DNA from: Pseudomonas profundi
Lineage (GTDB): Bacteria > Pseudomonadota > Gammaproteobacteria > Pseudomonadales > Pseudomonadaceae
Assembly (NCBI RefSeq): GCF_008638305.1
Contig: NZ_VTPZ01000010.1
Coordinates: forward strand, 56,732 to 120,731
Length of the DNA: 64,000 nt
Direction: 5' to 3'
Below the pieces are notes generated by a model. That model made no database searches and had not been told where the DNA came from. It worked only from the letters and a program-made list of their open reading frames with translations. Positions 39,798 through 48,780 of the stretch are shown here, in pieces; position 1 is the stretch's first letter, and each line of letters opens with the position of its first letter. Both the position numbers and the translations under genes were made by a program.

Positions 39798-39821
39798 GGC
39801 GGTGCATGGTGCATTACCGCC
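39798..39821. terminator. Weak inverted repeat between convergent genes
   Basis: GGCGGT (39798-39803) pairs with ACCGCC (39816-39821) around a 12-base loop, between the ends of the PRT-HAD gene and the GH5 gene. It is a plausible but weak bidirectional terminator. Confidence 0.3.
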
Positions 39822-39841
39822 AGCCTATCCCAGCCATGCAT

Positions 39842-40894
39842 CTAACCTTTTTTGGGACCGAAATCAGAGCAGTCGTCCTTGGCTGCATACTTTTTCAAGA
39901 GCGCTACCTGCGGTCGTTTTTCACCGTTCTTGGGCTCTATCGAGAGCTTGTAATTGCCCCAGGAAGGCCCGGCCGCCCAATAATTGATCGGGATGCAATT
40001 CTCATTGAGGTAGGCCAACAGTTTATCCATGGCATCCAGCCAACGCTCATCGTCGTTGGGAATGCCGAACTCGCCGATATGTCCTCTCTTGCCGTGCTCT
40101 TTCAGCCAATCGACGAAGGGCTCAACGCGGTTCACACCGATCATCGGCTCAAAATCCTTGCCTGGCCCTTTCTTATAACTGCCGCTGGCGTCTTCATCGA
40201 TATACACATGGGCGGAAAATACCATATTGTCGGCCGGGTCCTTGAGCTTCAATAATTCGTCAGCGTAGCGTGGCCAGCGAGCGGCGCTCGACCACGACGC
40301 CCCCTCGATCAACAGCGGCCGCTTCTTGTCGTGCTCGCGCACACCATCGATTCCCGCCTGTGCCGCTTCAGGCCACAGCTCGTCAGCCGAACCATAGGGC
40401 TCGTTCATGATGTCATAGGCGAAGAGCGCGTCATGACCATGCCAACGCTTGGCAATACGCTCCATCAAATCCTGGTAGGCACTCACTGGGACCTCGTCGG
40501 TCCCGATCACCTTCTTGCGGTAGCGTGCGTAATTGTGCACGTCCAGAATGACCTTGATGTCATGTTCCTTTGCCTGGTCGAGCATGTCGTCGACCAGCGA
40601 GGCGTACACGCTGTCCAGCTCGGCATTCAGGCTTGGCTGCAGACGCTCCCACTTCAGCGGAAACCGCACGGTGCGTATGCCCTGCTCGCTCCAGTATTCA
40701 AAGTAGCCCTCCGGCGGGAAAAAATAATGCGTGCCGTGCTTGCCCGGCAGCTTGCCCCCGGTGAACTCGGCACCCGCAACGTTGATACCGATCATATCAA
40801 CCGCCGCATGCGTCACTGTTGCGCCAGCTGATAGCAGGCTAAACGTGCCGAACATCAGCCATTTACGAACTGTCTTCAGGCCTGGTTGTCTCAT
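39842..40894 (-). CDS. Secreted glycoside hydrolase family 5 (cellulase-like) enzyme
   Basis: A 350-residue GH5 enzyme with a signal peptide (cleavage near THA-AVD, residue 30). TIM-barrel features: VRFPLKWERLQP, ILDVHNYARY, the acid/base Glu165 in DIMNEPYG, SAHVYIDEDASG, and the nucleophile Glu275 in IGEFGIP. It should cleave beta-1,4-type glucan or a related backbone in the periplasm or outside. Opposite in direction to the locus and with its own AGGAGG site. It may trim or release the polymer, as hydrolases in other polysaccharide loci do; this role is inferred. Confidence 0.92.
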   Translation of the reverse strand: MRQPGLKTVRKWLMFGTFSLLSAGATVTHAAVDMIGINVAGAEFTGGKLPGKHGTHYFFPPEGYFEYWSEQGIRTVRFPLKWERLQPSLNAELDSVYASLVDDMLDQAKEHDIKVILDVHNYARYRKKVIGTDEVPVSAYQDLMERIAKRWHGHDALFAYDIMNEPYGSADELWPEAAQAGIDGVREHDKKRPLLIEGASWSSAARWPRYADELLKLKDPADNMVFSAHVYIDEDASGSYKKGPGKDFEPMIGVNRVEPFVDWLKEHGKRGHIGEFGIPNDDERWLDAMDKLLAYLNENCIPINYWAAGPSWGNYKLSIEPKNGEKRPQVALLKKYAAKDDCSDFGPKKG

Positions 40895-41104
40895 TGTGTA
40901 GATCCTCCTGATGGGTTTTTCGATGGCCGCCCGGATAGTGCGAGGCCATGACAATTTCTCCGAGAATTCGACGACTCAGCTGAATGGCTATCCCTATCGA
41001 GTCATCCGACAACCTGTGTACCAGGAATCAATTCCAGGACCTGAATTGAACCAATAACCGTCGAAACGTACTCATATGAACCATTGTGTAATACGAGGTC
41101 CTCG

Positions 41105-41890
41105 ATGACTAACTCTCTGCTCAAGCGTCACGACCCCCTGATCAACAAACTGCTGCTGATCGACGAGAATCAATCTGATGCGCTGTTGCAGAAGCTCGCT
41201 GCCATTGACTCTCCCACGACGCTGGCGTTCCTTAATCAGCACGCCTATAACCTCGCGCAGCAGAATTTGCCAATGCGGCGTCGTTTTTCCCAGATGTCCT
41301 ATCTGTTGCGCGACGGCATCGGCGTCAAGATCGCCTGCAAGCTGAATGGAAGAGCTCCCCTGGCAAACATGAACGGTTCGGACTTCATCCCCAAGGTGGT
41401 GGACTACCTTATCCGCACCGATGCCGACCGTTATCAATTTTTCGCGCTGGGAACCCGTGAGCCCTGGTTATCCAAGGGCGCCCGTCGCCTCTTCCAGGGT
41501 CATCCTTTTCATGCCATGGACGGATTCCAGCCCGAAGAAAGCTATGCGCAATACGTTGAGAGGCATTGTGATAGCAATAAAGTTCCCGTGATTGTGCTGG
41601 CAATGGGCATGCCTAAACAGGAGGAAGTGGCTATCAGGATCAAACGTGAACTGGACATGCCCGCGCTGTTGATCTGTGGCGGCGCGATCCTGGACTTTTC
41701 TGCGGAGCGCTTTACCCGTGCACCGCTGATATTCCGCAAGACCGGGCTGGAATGGGCGTACCGCCTTGGCAAGGAACCAAAGCGGCTATTCAAGCGTTAT
41801 GTGATAGGCATTCCTCAGTTCTTCTATTACGTCGGCCGGAACGGGTTTGGAAGTGCGCCACGCGACGCCAAGCATCAGGTAATAGAGTAA
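41105..41890 (+). CDS. Second WecG/TagA/CpsF family (GT26) glycosyltransferase
   Basis: A 261-residue GT26 enzyme. Motifs: RRRFSQMSYLLRDGIGVKIA, ALGTREPWLSKGARRLF, LAMGMPKQEEVAIRI (equivalent to GxPxQE), CGGAILDFSAERFTRAP and GLEWAYRLGKEPKRLFKRY. It is only distantly similar to the GT26 encoded at 36565, so the two probably have different donors or acceptors. The ATG at 41105 has GAGG upstream. It stands alone after a 210-base gap divergent from GH5, and its end overlaps the convergent ligase gene by 16 bases. Confidence 0.88.
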   Translation: MTNSLLKRHDPLINKLLLIDENQSDALLQKLAAIDSPTTLAFLNQHAYNLAQQNLPMRRRFSQMSYLLRDGIGVKIACKLNGRAPLANMNGSDFIPKVVDYLIRTDADRYQFFALGTREPWLSKGARRLFQGHPFHAMDGFQPEESYAQYVERHCDSNKVPVIVLAMGMPKQEEVAIRIKRELDMPALLICGGAILDFSAERFTRAPLIFRKTGLEWAYRLGKEPKRLFKRYVIGIPQFFYYVGRNGFGSAPRDAKHQVIE

Positions 41891-43302
41891 CCCACTGGCC
41901 CTGTCTGTTTGGTGGGGTCCAGATCCGCGTCCGCCGTTCCCCCTTCGCTGCCCCGCTTTTTCTTGCTGCGTCCCGATCCGACTTTGTGCGTATTGGCGAG
42001 CACGGCAATGGCGCAGAGCACCACGTAGGTCGCTGCGTTGGAGGGTATCTGCAGATTGAAGTCCGTCAATGAATGCAGCATCAACGCCACTATCCCGAGC
42101 ACCGCGCCACAACCGACACCGCTTCGATAGAGCGAGCGCTGCTGAGTCATTGCTTTCAGCGCATAGAACAGAGAAACCAGCACGAACAACACCAGCGGTA
42201 GGCTTCCAACCACGCCGTATTCGATGAAGAACTGCAAAAAATCGTTATGCGCATGATCATAATGCAGCGGTAAACCACCAGCGTAGGGTGGGAACACTGT
42301 CTCGAAGCTCCCCGCTCCCTGGCCGACCCAGGGCCGGTCGGCTGCCAGCGGAAGCGCCTGATTGAACACGGTGCCGCGCAACTCATTGGCTTGCTCAACC
42401 ACCGCACCGTCGACCACTACGTCGGTCAGCCGCGTATTGACCAGCCGTTCCTTAAGCCGATCCAGACCGAAGTACTGACTGACTATCAATATGTCGATCA
42501 GCAAAATGCTCGCCAACAGCAGCCCGTTACGCAGCCGGTGCTCCTTGTCGAACAGCAGAAATAACCCGCCCGCCAGCAGCAGGCTCGAGAAGAAGGCGGT
42601 GTTGCCCATGCGCGAATGGGTCATGACCAAACCAATAACCATAATGATCAAGGCCAGGCGCAGCCGCATCTTGGGCCCCATCATGGTTTCAAACAGCCCC
42701 GCCCAACGGAACCTGCCAACCTGCCGCAGGGCCAGCAACAGCCCAACACCTGCCGCCAGGGTCAACTCAAGATAACCCGCCAGATGATTGCGGTTAACGA
42801 AGGTGCCGGTCGCATGGCCTACATGATGGTCCTTGGGCCCGATAATCAGCCATTCAAGTCCTGAAAGCGTCATGATGGTTCCGTAGAACGCTTGAAGAAC
42901 ACCACTGACTACCAGGACACCGAGTAAGACCGACAGCCGCTTGCGCGTCCGGAACAGGCCAATCACGAGCATATAGAGCAGACAATACGCCAGCCCCAGC
43001 ATCAGATACTGAAAGGTCGCGGTCGAATCACGGGTCAGTTCGGCCCCCAGCTGGAGTCCCACCCAAGCCTGGGCCGCAACCAGCAGCCCCAGCGGCAACA
43101 GGGCTTTTCTGAACCCCGAGCCCAGAGAAAGGTTCTGTAGCATCTGCAGAATCAGCCAGACACAGGCAAGACTGCCCACAGCGAAGATCAGCAGTGCGGC
43201 TGACCAGTCCCGATTACTGCCGAGCGGTAAAGGTAACCAGACGAGCAAACAGAGCAGCCCGGCGAGCACAAGGCGTTCAGCGGTCTTGAAATAGCGGGTC
43301 AT
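41875..43302 (-). CDS. O-antigen ligase/polymerase family membrane protein (Wzy_C)
   Basis: A 475-residue inner-membrane protein with about 12 helices. The Wzy_C signature is clear: GTFVNRNHLAGYLEL, and in the large periplasmic loop HYDHAHNDFLQFFIEYGVVG with conserved His and Glu; THSRMGN is another family hallmark. It either polymerises repeat units or ligates polymer to an acceptor. The C-terminal tail is charged (SGRSKKKRGSEGG). It is on the opposite strand and at the end of the locus, separate from the other polymerase candidate. Its stop lies within the end of the GT26 gene. Confidence 0.9.
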   Translation of the reverse strand: MTRYFKTAERLVLAGLLCLLVWLPLPLGSNRDWSAALLIFAVGSLACVWLILQMLQNLSLGSGFRKALLPLGLLVAAQAWVGLQLGAELTRDSTATFQYLMLGLAYCLLYMLVIGLFRTRKRLSVLLGVLVVSGVLQAFYGTIMTLSGLEWLIIGPKDHHVGHATGTFVNRNHLAGYLELTLAAGVGLLLALRQVGRFRWAGLFETMMGPKMRLRLALIIMVIGLVMTHSRMGNTAFFSSLLLAGGLFLLFDKEHRLRNGLLLASILLIDILIVSQYFGLDRLKERLVNTRLTDVVVDGAVVEQANELRGTVFNQALPLAADRPWVGQGAGSFETVFPPYAGGLPLHYDHAHNDFLQFFIEYGVVGSLPLVLFVLVSLFYALKAMTQQRSLYRSGVGCGAVLGIVALMLHSLTDFNLQIPSNAATYVVLCAIAVLANTHKVGSGRSKKKRGSEGGTADADLDPTKQTGPVGYSIT

Positions 43303-43548
43303 TCAGGCGCTTCCTACGACTTTGAAAAGGAATACTTCCGCCCTGTCAGGCGTACCAATTGTGTGGCTTTGTTAAGTCCATTGTCGAGGTCAGATGATGG
43401 CCATCTGCATAAAACCTGCATCCTTGGCCGACAGCTGGTTTACGCACCTGTACGCGGTTACTACACTCGGGCAAAGACAGGCTCCCGGGTTGCCGATTGG
43501 CGGGTAGTTCGGCATGGTCTGCTCCACACCCCGACAAAGGATAGCGGC

Positions 43549-45462
43549 ATGCAGGTCGAATTCATCGAAATACGCGATCACCTTAGCCGCTTTCCGCCGT
43601 TCGATGGGCTGGACGAGGACGTGCTCAATGACGTCGCCCCTCAGATCGAAATCAGTTACGTCCGCGCGGGCACGGACATTTTGCAGTTCGGCGAGGACAG
43701 CCATTATCTCTATTACGTGCGCAGCGGAGCAGTCGAGATCTATCGCCGCAACGGCGATCTGTATAACCGGCTGACCGAGGGCGACATTTTTGGACACTTT
43801 GGTCTATTACGCGATAACAAGGTGCGCTTCCCAGCCAGGGCAATCGAAGACAGCCTGCTCTATCTGATCCCCGACAGACTGTTCAAACAGTTATGCGATG
43901 AGCACGACAGCTTCGCAGATTTTGTCGAGGCCGAAGGCCAGTCCCGGCTGAAAACGGCCGTGGATACCCAGGCCAAGGCCAGCGAGCTGATGAAGATCAA
44001 AGTGCGCAAGCTGGTGTCGCGTACGCCAGTGACCGCGCCGATGACAGCGACCATACGCGAGGCAGCCGGCATCATGACCCAGGAGAGCGTGTCGTCTCTG
44101 GTCATCGTCGACCCTGAATCCGGCCCCGCCGAAACCAGCAGCGGACCGGCACCTGCCGCACAGCAGGTCATGGTCGGGATCATCACTGATCGGGATTTTC
44201 GTACCCGCGTGGTGGCCGAAGGACTTCCAGCGCAAACCCCGGTCAGCGAAGTCATGACCGGGCATCCGATCACCATGCAGGCTGATGACTCGGTGTTCGA
44301 GGCCATGCTGTGCATGTTGCGCAACAATATCCATCACCTGCCGGTCGTTCATCGGCGACGCCCGATCGGGGTTATCAACCTGTCCGACATCATCAAGTAC
44401 GAATCCCAGAGCAGCCTGTATCTGGTCAACAACATATTCAACAAGCAGAGCATCAAGGATCTGACCAGATTGCTGCCGGACGTGCGCGCCACCTTTGTCC
44501 GGATGGTCAACGAGGAGGCCAGCGCGCAAATGGTCGGCAGCGCGATGTCGAGTATTGGCCGCAACTTTACCCAGCGCCTGCTCGAACTTGCCGAAGGGCA
44601 ACTGGGCCCGCCGCCCGTGCCCTATTGTTTCATGGCGCTAGGCTCGATGGCGCGGGACGAGCAGCTGATCGTCTCGGATCAGGACAACGCGTTGATCCTG
44701 GATGATAGTTTCGTGCCCGAGCAGCATGACGCCTACTTTCTGCAGCTGGCAACACTGGTCAGTGATGGCCTGGCTGCCTGCGGCTACACCTACTGCAAGG
44801 GCGGGATCATGGCCACCAACAGCAAATGGCGGCAGCCGCTCAAGGTATGGAAGAATTACTTCAACAACTGGATCGAGCGGCCCAACCCCGAAACGCTGCT
44901 GAACAGCTCGATCTTTTTCGATCTGGATAGCGTGTATGGCGAAGCCGAGATGGTCGAGTCGTTGAGGGATCTGCTGGCTGAGAAAGCCAGCCGCAACGAA
45001 CCCTTCCTCGCTGCGATGGCGCGCAATGCGCTGAACCGCACGCCGCCCCTGGGGTTTTTTCGCACCTTTGTCATGGAAAAGGACGGCGAGCAGAAGAACG
45101 TAATCAACCTCAAACGCCGCGGTACTGCCCCGCTGACCGATCTGATCCGCGTGCATGCGTTGGCCTGTGGTACCAAGGCGCAGAATTCCTTTGAGCGTCT
45201 CGATGCTATCGCGAAAACCAAGCTCATGCCTCCTGAGGCAATAACCCGGCTGCGCTACGCCCTTGAATTCTTGACCAGCGTGCGCATCCGCCACCAGGCA
45301 ATGGATATCGATCAGGATCGCGAGCCGGACAACAACATCGAACCGGAAATGGTCACGACGGCTGAACGACACAATCTCAAGGAAGCCTTCCAGATTCTCA
45401 GCAACGCGCAGAAATTTCTGCGTTACCGCTATCCCAGCCTGCAATCGACGCGGGCGCTATGA
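43549..45462 (+). CDS. cNMP-binding / CBS pair / DUF294 nucleotidyltransferase-like protein
   Basis: A 637-residue signalling protein. Domains: cyclic-nucleotide-binding fold (about 10-125, FGEDSHYLYYVRSGAVEIYR), two CBS motifs (about 155-285, MTQESVSSLVIVD and NIHHLPVVHRRRPIGVI), then DUF294 putative nucleotidyltransferase (about 315-460, ALGSMARDEQLIVSDQDNALI) and a C-terminal DUF294_C helical part. Probably a sensor of nucleotides that modifies a partner; the target is not known. The ATG at 43549 has AAAGGA upstream; a frame running 62 codons earlier is not similar to the family. It overlaps the exonuclease gene by four bases. Confidence 0.92.
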   Translation: MQVEFIEIRDHLSRFPPFDGLDEDVLNDVAPQIEISYVRAGTDILQFGEDSHYLYYVRSGAVEIYRRNGDLYNRLTEGDIFGHFGLLRDNKVRFPARAIEDSLLYLIPDRLFKQLCDEHDSFADFVEAEGQSRLKTAVDTQAKASELMKIKVRKLVSRTPVTAPMTATIREAAGIMTQESVSSLVIVDPESGPAETSSGPAPAAQQVMVGIITDRDFRTRVVAEGLPAQTPVSEVMTGHPITMQADDSVFEAMLCMLRNNIHHLPVVHRRRPIGVINLSDIIKYESQSSLYLVNNIFNKQSIKDLTRLLPDVRATFVRMVNEEASAQMVGSAMSSIGRNFTQRLLELAEGQLGPPPVPYCFMALGSMARDEQLIVSDQDNALILDDSFVPEQHDAYFLQLATLVSDGLAACGYTYCKGGIMATNSKWRQPLKVWKNYFNNWIERPNPETLLNSSIFFDLDSVYGEAEMVESLRDLLAEKASRNEPFLAAMARNALNRTPPLGFFRTFVMEKDGEQKNVINLKRRGTAPLTDLIRVHALACGTKAQNSFERLDAIAKTKLMPPEAITRLRYALEFLTSVRIRHQAMDIDQDREPDNNIEPEMVTTAERHNLKEAFQILSNAQKFLRYRYPSLQSTRAL

Positions 45463-46190
45463 CGGAACGCCAGCGCCGGTCCGCCCAGGCCGAACACACG
45501 CCAGACTGGCGCACGCTGTTCGCCAGCCTGGCCCGTACCGCTCGCCATCCGCATCTGGTTAAGTATTACCAGAGCGGTGCGGTCGCCGCCGATACGCCAT
45601 TGGACGAAGTGCCATTGATGGCCCTGGATATGGAAACCACCGGCCTCGACCCGAAGAAACACGCCATTCTCAGTATCGGTCTGGTACCGATGAATCTCGA
45701 ACGGATTCGCTGCCAGGGCTCGCTCTACCGGGTCGTCAAGCCGCCATCGGAGCTAAGCAGTGAATCCGTAGCGTTCCACCGCATCACCCATTCGGATATC
45801 GAGGCTGCGCCGCCTCTCGCCGAAGTGCTGGAAGAGCTGCTCGATGCCATGGCCGGAAAGGTGATGGTGGTGCACTACCGCAATATAGAACGAGCGTTCC
45901 TCGATCGGGCGTTGCAGCACTATCTCGGTGAGGGCATCCATTTTCCGGTAATTGACACCATGGATCTGGAAGCACGCATCCATCCCAGGCAGAAAACCGG
46001 GCTGCTCAACTGGCTGCTGCGCCGGCCACCGGAATCCATTCGCCTGGCAGACAGTCGCCGCCGTTATGGTCTGCCGCAATACCAGTCCCACCATGCGTTA
46101 ACGGACGCGTTGGCGACAGCCGAGCTGTTACAGGCCCAGGTCGCCACGCATTTCCGGACGGACATTGCTGTGTGCGAGTTATGGCGCTAG
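45459..46190 (+). CDS. DnaQ-like 3'-5' exonuclease
   Basis: A 243-residue DEDDh exonuclease. Exo I ALDMETTGLDP has Asp57 and Glu59; Exo II lies in VVHYRNIERAFLD (Asp154 region); Exo III is HHALTDALATAELL. The N-terminal 45 residues are an extension common in this subgroup. Coupled to the upstream cNMP-CBS-DUF294 gene by an ATGA overlap, a pairing frequent in proteobacteria, suggesting that the exonuclease is the regulated partner. The stop codon TAG lies inside the first arm of the inverted-repeat element at 46187. Confidence 0.9.
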   Translation: MTERQRRSAQAEHTPDWRTLFASLARTARHPHLVKYYQSGAVAADTPLDEVPLMALDMETTGLDPKKHAILSIGLVPMNLERIRCQGSLYRVVKPPSELSSESVAFHRITHSDIEAAPPLAEVLEELLDAMAGKVMVVHYRNIERAFLDRALQHYLGEGIHFPVIDTMDLEARIHPRQKTGLLNWLLRRPPESIRLADSRRRYGLPQYQSHHALTDALATAELLQAQVATHFRTDIAVCELWR

Positions 46191-46456
46191 GGTCTGTTCC
46201 CGTTTCATCGCGGCCGCGACGGAGGGCCGTTTGGTGCAGAACAAGGCGCGAGGAGCGAAGTTTGGTTGTTCCAAATAAGCAACGAGTAACGCAGTGCTGC
46301 GCTAAACGGGCCCCGTCCCTTCGGGTTGCGTGGCAAATGACGCCATGCGGCGTTGCGGGACTTGGGAAGGGAATAACCATTACCTGCGTCCCGCGCCTTG
46401 CCTGGCGCCATTTGACACAGCAACGCGGCTCGCGATGAAACGGGAACAGACCCTAG
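46187..46456. repeat. 270-bp element with 26-bp perfect terminal inverted repeats
   Basis: The arms 46187-46212 (CTAGGGTCTGTTCCCGTTTC then ATCGCG) and 46431-46456 are exact reverse complements. Between them lies GC-rich non-coding DNA with internal CAAGGCGCGAGGAGCGAAGTT and TTGTTCCAAATAAGCAACGAG-like blocks and several smaller stems. The left arm contains the stop codon of the exonuclease gene, so the element abuts or created that end. No transposase is present: a MITE-like or structured dispersed repeat. It shows the same order of features as the 278-419 element. The remaining 46457-46525 holds a terminator. Confidence 0.75.
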
Positions 46457-46478
46457 TCAGCATCCGGTGACCGCGCAT

Positions 46479-46509
46479 TAAAAAAGGCGCGACCTTGCGG
46501 ACGCGCCTT
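46479..46509 (-). terminator. Intrinsic terminator of the BCCT transporter gene
   Basis: On the minus strand AAGGCGCG pairs with CGCGCCTT around a loop of about 11 bases and is followed by TTTTTT. It lies 17 bases after the BCCT stop codon. Confidence 0.85.
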
Positions 46510-46525
46510 CTCTTCCCACTTTGCG

Positions 46526-48181
46526 TTATCGTGGCTCGGAGCGTAGCCCCTTGATGATCGCCACACACCCGACCAGCAGCACAACGGTGAATGGCAGCCC
46601 GGTGGATACGGCCATCGCCTGCAGCGCGACCAGACCGCCGCCAAGCAGCAAGGCGATAGCTATCACCCCTTCGATGATGACCCAGAACACCCGTTGCGGA
46701 GCCGGGGCATTGATCTTGCCACCCGCGGTAATCGCATCAATCACCAGTGAGCCGGAGTCCGAGGACGTGATGAAAAACACGACCACCAGGATGATGCCGA
46801 TAAAGGAGGTAATCGCTGCCAGGGGTAGCTCGCTCAGCATGACGAACAGCTGAAGCTCAAGGGCGGCGTCCTGCACGCCGGTAAACCCTGCAGTCAACTG
46901 ACTGATACCCGTCCCGCCAAAGGCGGTCATCCACAACACCGATACCAGCGTCGGCACCAGCAGAACCGAAATCAGAAACTCACGCACCGTGCGGCCGCGG
47001 CTGACGCGCGCGATAAACATCCCGACAAAGGGCGACCAGCTGATCCACCAGGCCCAGTAGAAGGCAGTCCAACCCTGACTGAAGTTGGCATCCTCTCGTC
47101 CTATCGGATTGGACAGCGCAGGCAGATGCATGAGATACGAGCCGAGGTTATCGAAAAACCCGGTCAGAATGGCCAGTGTCGGCCCCATGATAATGATGAA
47201 GCCCAGCAGCAGGATGGCGAGCCCCATGTTCAGCTCTGATAACCGCTTGACGCCCTTGTCCAGCCCAGCCAGGACCGATACCAGCGCGACCGCTGTAATG
47301 GCGACGATCAACAGTACCTTGACGGCGTTGGTCGAGGTGATACCAAACAGATAGTCGATACCGCCCGCGGCCTGCTCGGCGCCCAGGCCCAATGACGTGG
47401 CAAGACCAAACAGCGTGGCGAATACCGCGAGCACATCGATAACGTGTCCGGGCCACCCCCACACGCGCTCACCGAGTATTGGATAGAATATCGAGCGGAT
47501 GCTCATCGGCAGGCCCTTGTTGTATGAAAACAAGGCCAGCGCCAGCGCCACGATGGCGTAAATAGCCCAGGGGTGCAGGCCCCAATGGAAGATGGTTGCA
47601 GCCATACCCAGCCGGGCCGCAGCTTCCACATCACCCTCAGCCCCACCCAACGGCGCCCAATCCGTGCGCGCGCCGCCTTCGGCAACTTCCGTTCCACCCA
47701 TCGCAGCGGAATAATGCGACATGGGCTCGGAAACCCCATAGAACATCAAACCGATCCCCATGCCCGCGGCGAACAGCATGGAAAACCAGCCGAGATAAGA
47801 GTGGTCCGGCACGGCTTCCTTGCCACCCAGGCGAACCTTGCCCAGTGGGGAGACGATGAGGAACAGGCAAAGGATGACGAACACGTTGGCTGACGCGATG
47901 AAGAACCAGCTCAAATGTCCTGTAAGCCAGTCTCGAATCGCGTTGAATATCGGCGCCACTTCATTCTGCAATGCCAGGGTCAACATTACGAAGACGAGGA
48001 TGGTCAACGACGAGATCAAAAAGACCTTGCCGTGGATATCCAGCGATAGGGAAAACTCCCCGGTGATATTGTCCTGACCGATCACGTAATCGGTATCGAT
48101 CAGATTGGTTTCTCCACTGGGCGCCGGAATGCCTTCCAGGTTTTCTGGGGCTGGCTGGTCGGAGGGCCGTTCTTTATCCAT
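46526..48181 (-). CDS. BCCT family betaine/carnitine/choline transporter
   Basis: A 551-residue inner-membrane transporter with 12 helices. Signatures: FHWGLHPWAIYAIVALALALF and WTAFYWAWWISWSPFVGMFIARVSRGRTVREF, with GMGIGLMFYGVSEP in TM3. It takes up glycine betaine, choline or similar compatible solutes by ion symport, consistent with a saline habitat. The N-terminal 45 residues are acidic and cytoplasmic. GGAGT lies eight bases before the ATG at 48181. It is monocistronic with its own terminator. Confidence 0.94.
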   Translation of the reverse strand: MDKERPSDQPAPENLEGIPAPSGETNLIDTDYVIGQDNITGEFSLSLDIHGKVFLISSLTILVFVMLTLALQNEVAPIFNAIRDWLTGHLSWFFIASANVFVILCLFLIVSPLGKVRLGGKEAVPDHSYLGWFSMLFAAGMGIGLMFYGVSEPMSHYSAAMGGTEVAEGGARTDWAPLGGAEGDVEAAARLGMAATIFHWGLHPWAIYAIVALALALFSYNKGLPMSIRSIFYPILGERVWGWPGHVIDVLAVFATLFGLATSLGLGAEQAAGGIDYLFGITSTNAVKVLLIVAITAVALVSVLAGLDKGVKRLSELNMGLAILLLGFIIIMGPTLAILTGFFDNLGSYLMHLPALSNPIGREDANFSQGWTAFYWAWWISWSPFVGMFIARVSRGRTVREFLISVLLVPTLVSVLWMTAFGGTGISQLTAGFTGVQDAALELQLFVMLSELPLAAITSFIGIILVVVFFITSSDSGSLVIDAITAGGKINAPAPQRVFWVIIEGVIAIALLLGGGLVALQAMAVSTGLPFTVVLLVGCVAIIKGLRSEPR

Positions 48182-48487
48182 GTATGGATACTCCTGAAAA
48201 AGCGGCCGCGCTTACCACGGCACATAAAGCGAAGACGTCTGTAAGTGCCTGGACCATAGTTCAGCCCGGACCCTCTGACAAGCGCCATACGGGGGCTAGA
48301 GAGATCTGCGAGCTCAGATCGAGTCGGAGATAACTGCCGACTCCTGGCAAACGGACACGCCGACCAAGGGGTAGCTAGCCCAATCGGGTGCACATGATAT
48401 AGGTCTGGGATCCCATGGGATATCAACATCCATCCGCCGGGTCAGATAATCCACCGTCGCCAGCGGTCATTCATCGAACGTAACACC
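48182..48487. other. 306-base gap upstream of the BCCT gene
   Basis: No gene seen. It must hold the BCCT promoter and the 3' end of the MvaU-like transcript. A 12-base palindrome ATCCCATGGGAT lies near 48410. Translating past the MvaU-like stop in all three minus-strand frames does not yield the missing DNA-binding domain. Confidence 0.45.
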
Positions 48488-48685
48488 TCAGGCTTGAGCA
48501 GGTGCCGAGCGGAGAATGGCCAGCACAGTGCGCGCCGGCATGTTGTAGTCTTTCATCAGGGTCTTGAGTTCGTCGTTGAAAGCGAGTTCGCTTTGCAGTT
48601 GGGAGTCCTTTTGCAAGGCTTCCAGATGAGCCAGTTGCTCGGCGAGCTTGCGCTCGGCGGCTCGGAACTCTGCGAGTTTCGTCAT
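48488..48685 (-). CDS. MvaT/MvaU-like oligomerisation domain without DNA-binding domain
   Basis: A 65-residue protein matching the N-terminal half of MvaU/MvaT, the pseudomonad H-NS analogues: TKLAEFRAAERKLAEQLAHL, LEALQKD, ELAFNDELKTLMKDYNMPARTVLAIL. MvaT proteins are about 120 residues and end in a DNA-binding domain with KGGNHKTLKEW-like sequence; here the stop follows APAQA and no such domain lies downstream in any frame. It could form mixed oligomers with full-length MvaT/MvaU and weaken silencing, like truncated H-NS antagonists, or be a decaying copy. ATG at 48685 with CAGGCAGG upstream. Divergent from the gamma-glutamyltransferase gene by 95 bases. Confidence 0.8.
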   Translation of the reverse strand: MTKLAEFRAAERKLAEQLAHLEALQKDSQLQSELAFNDELKTLMKDYNMPARTVLAILRSAPAQA

Positions 48686-48780
48686 ATCCTGCCTGTTAGA
48701 TATTAGATGGTGAGCCGACAATTCTACACCAACTAACATCGCTGTAGACGCCCAGCTCATCAGCTACTAGCCTCGTTTGC

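Noticed and set aside
39842..40894. GH5 gene as part of a cellulose synthase (bcs) operon
   Set aside because: No BcsA, BcsB or c-di-GMP-binding synthase gene is present; the surrounding system is Wzx/Wzy-type.
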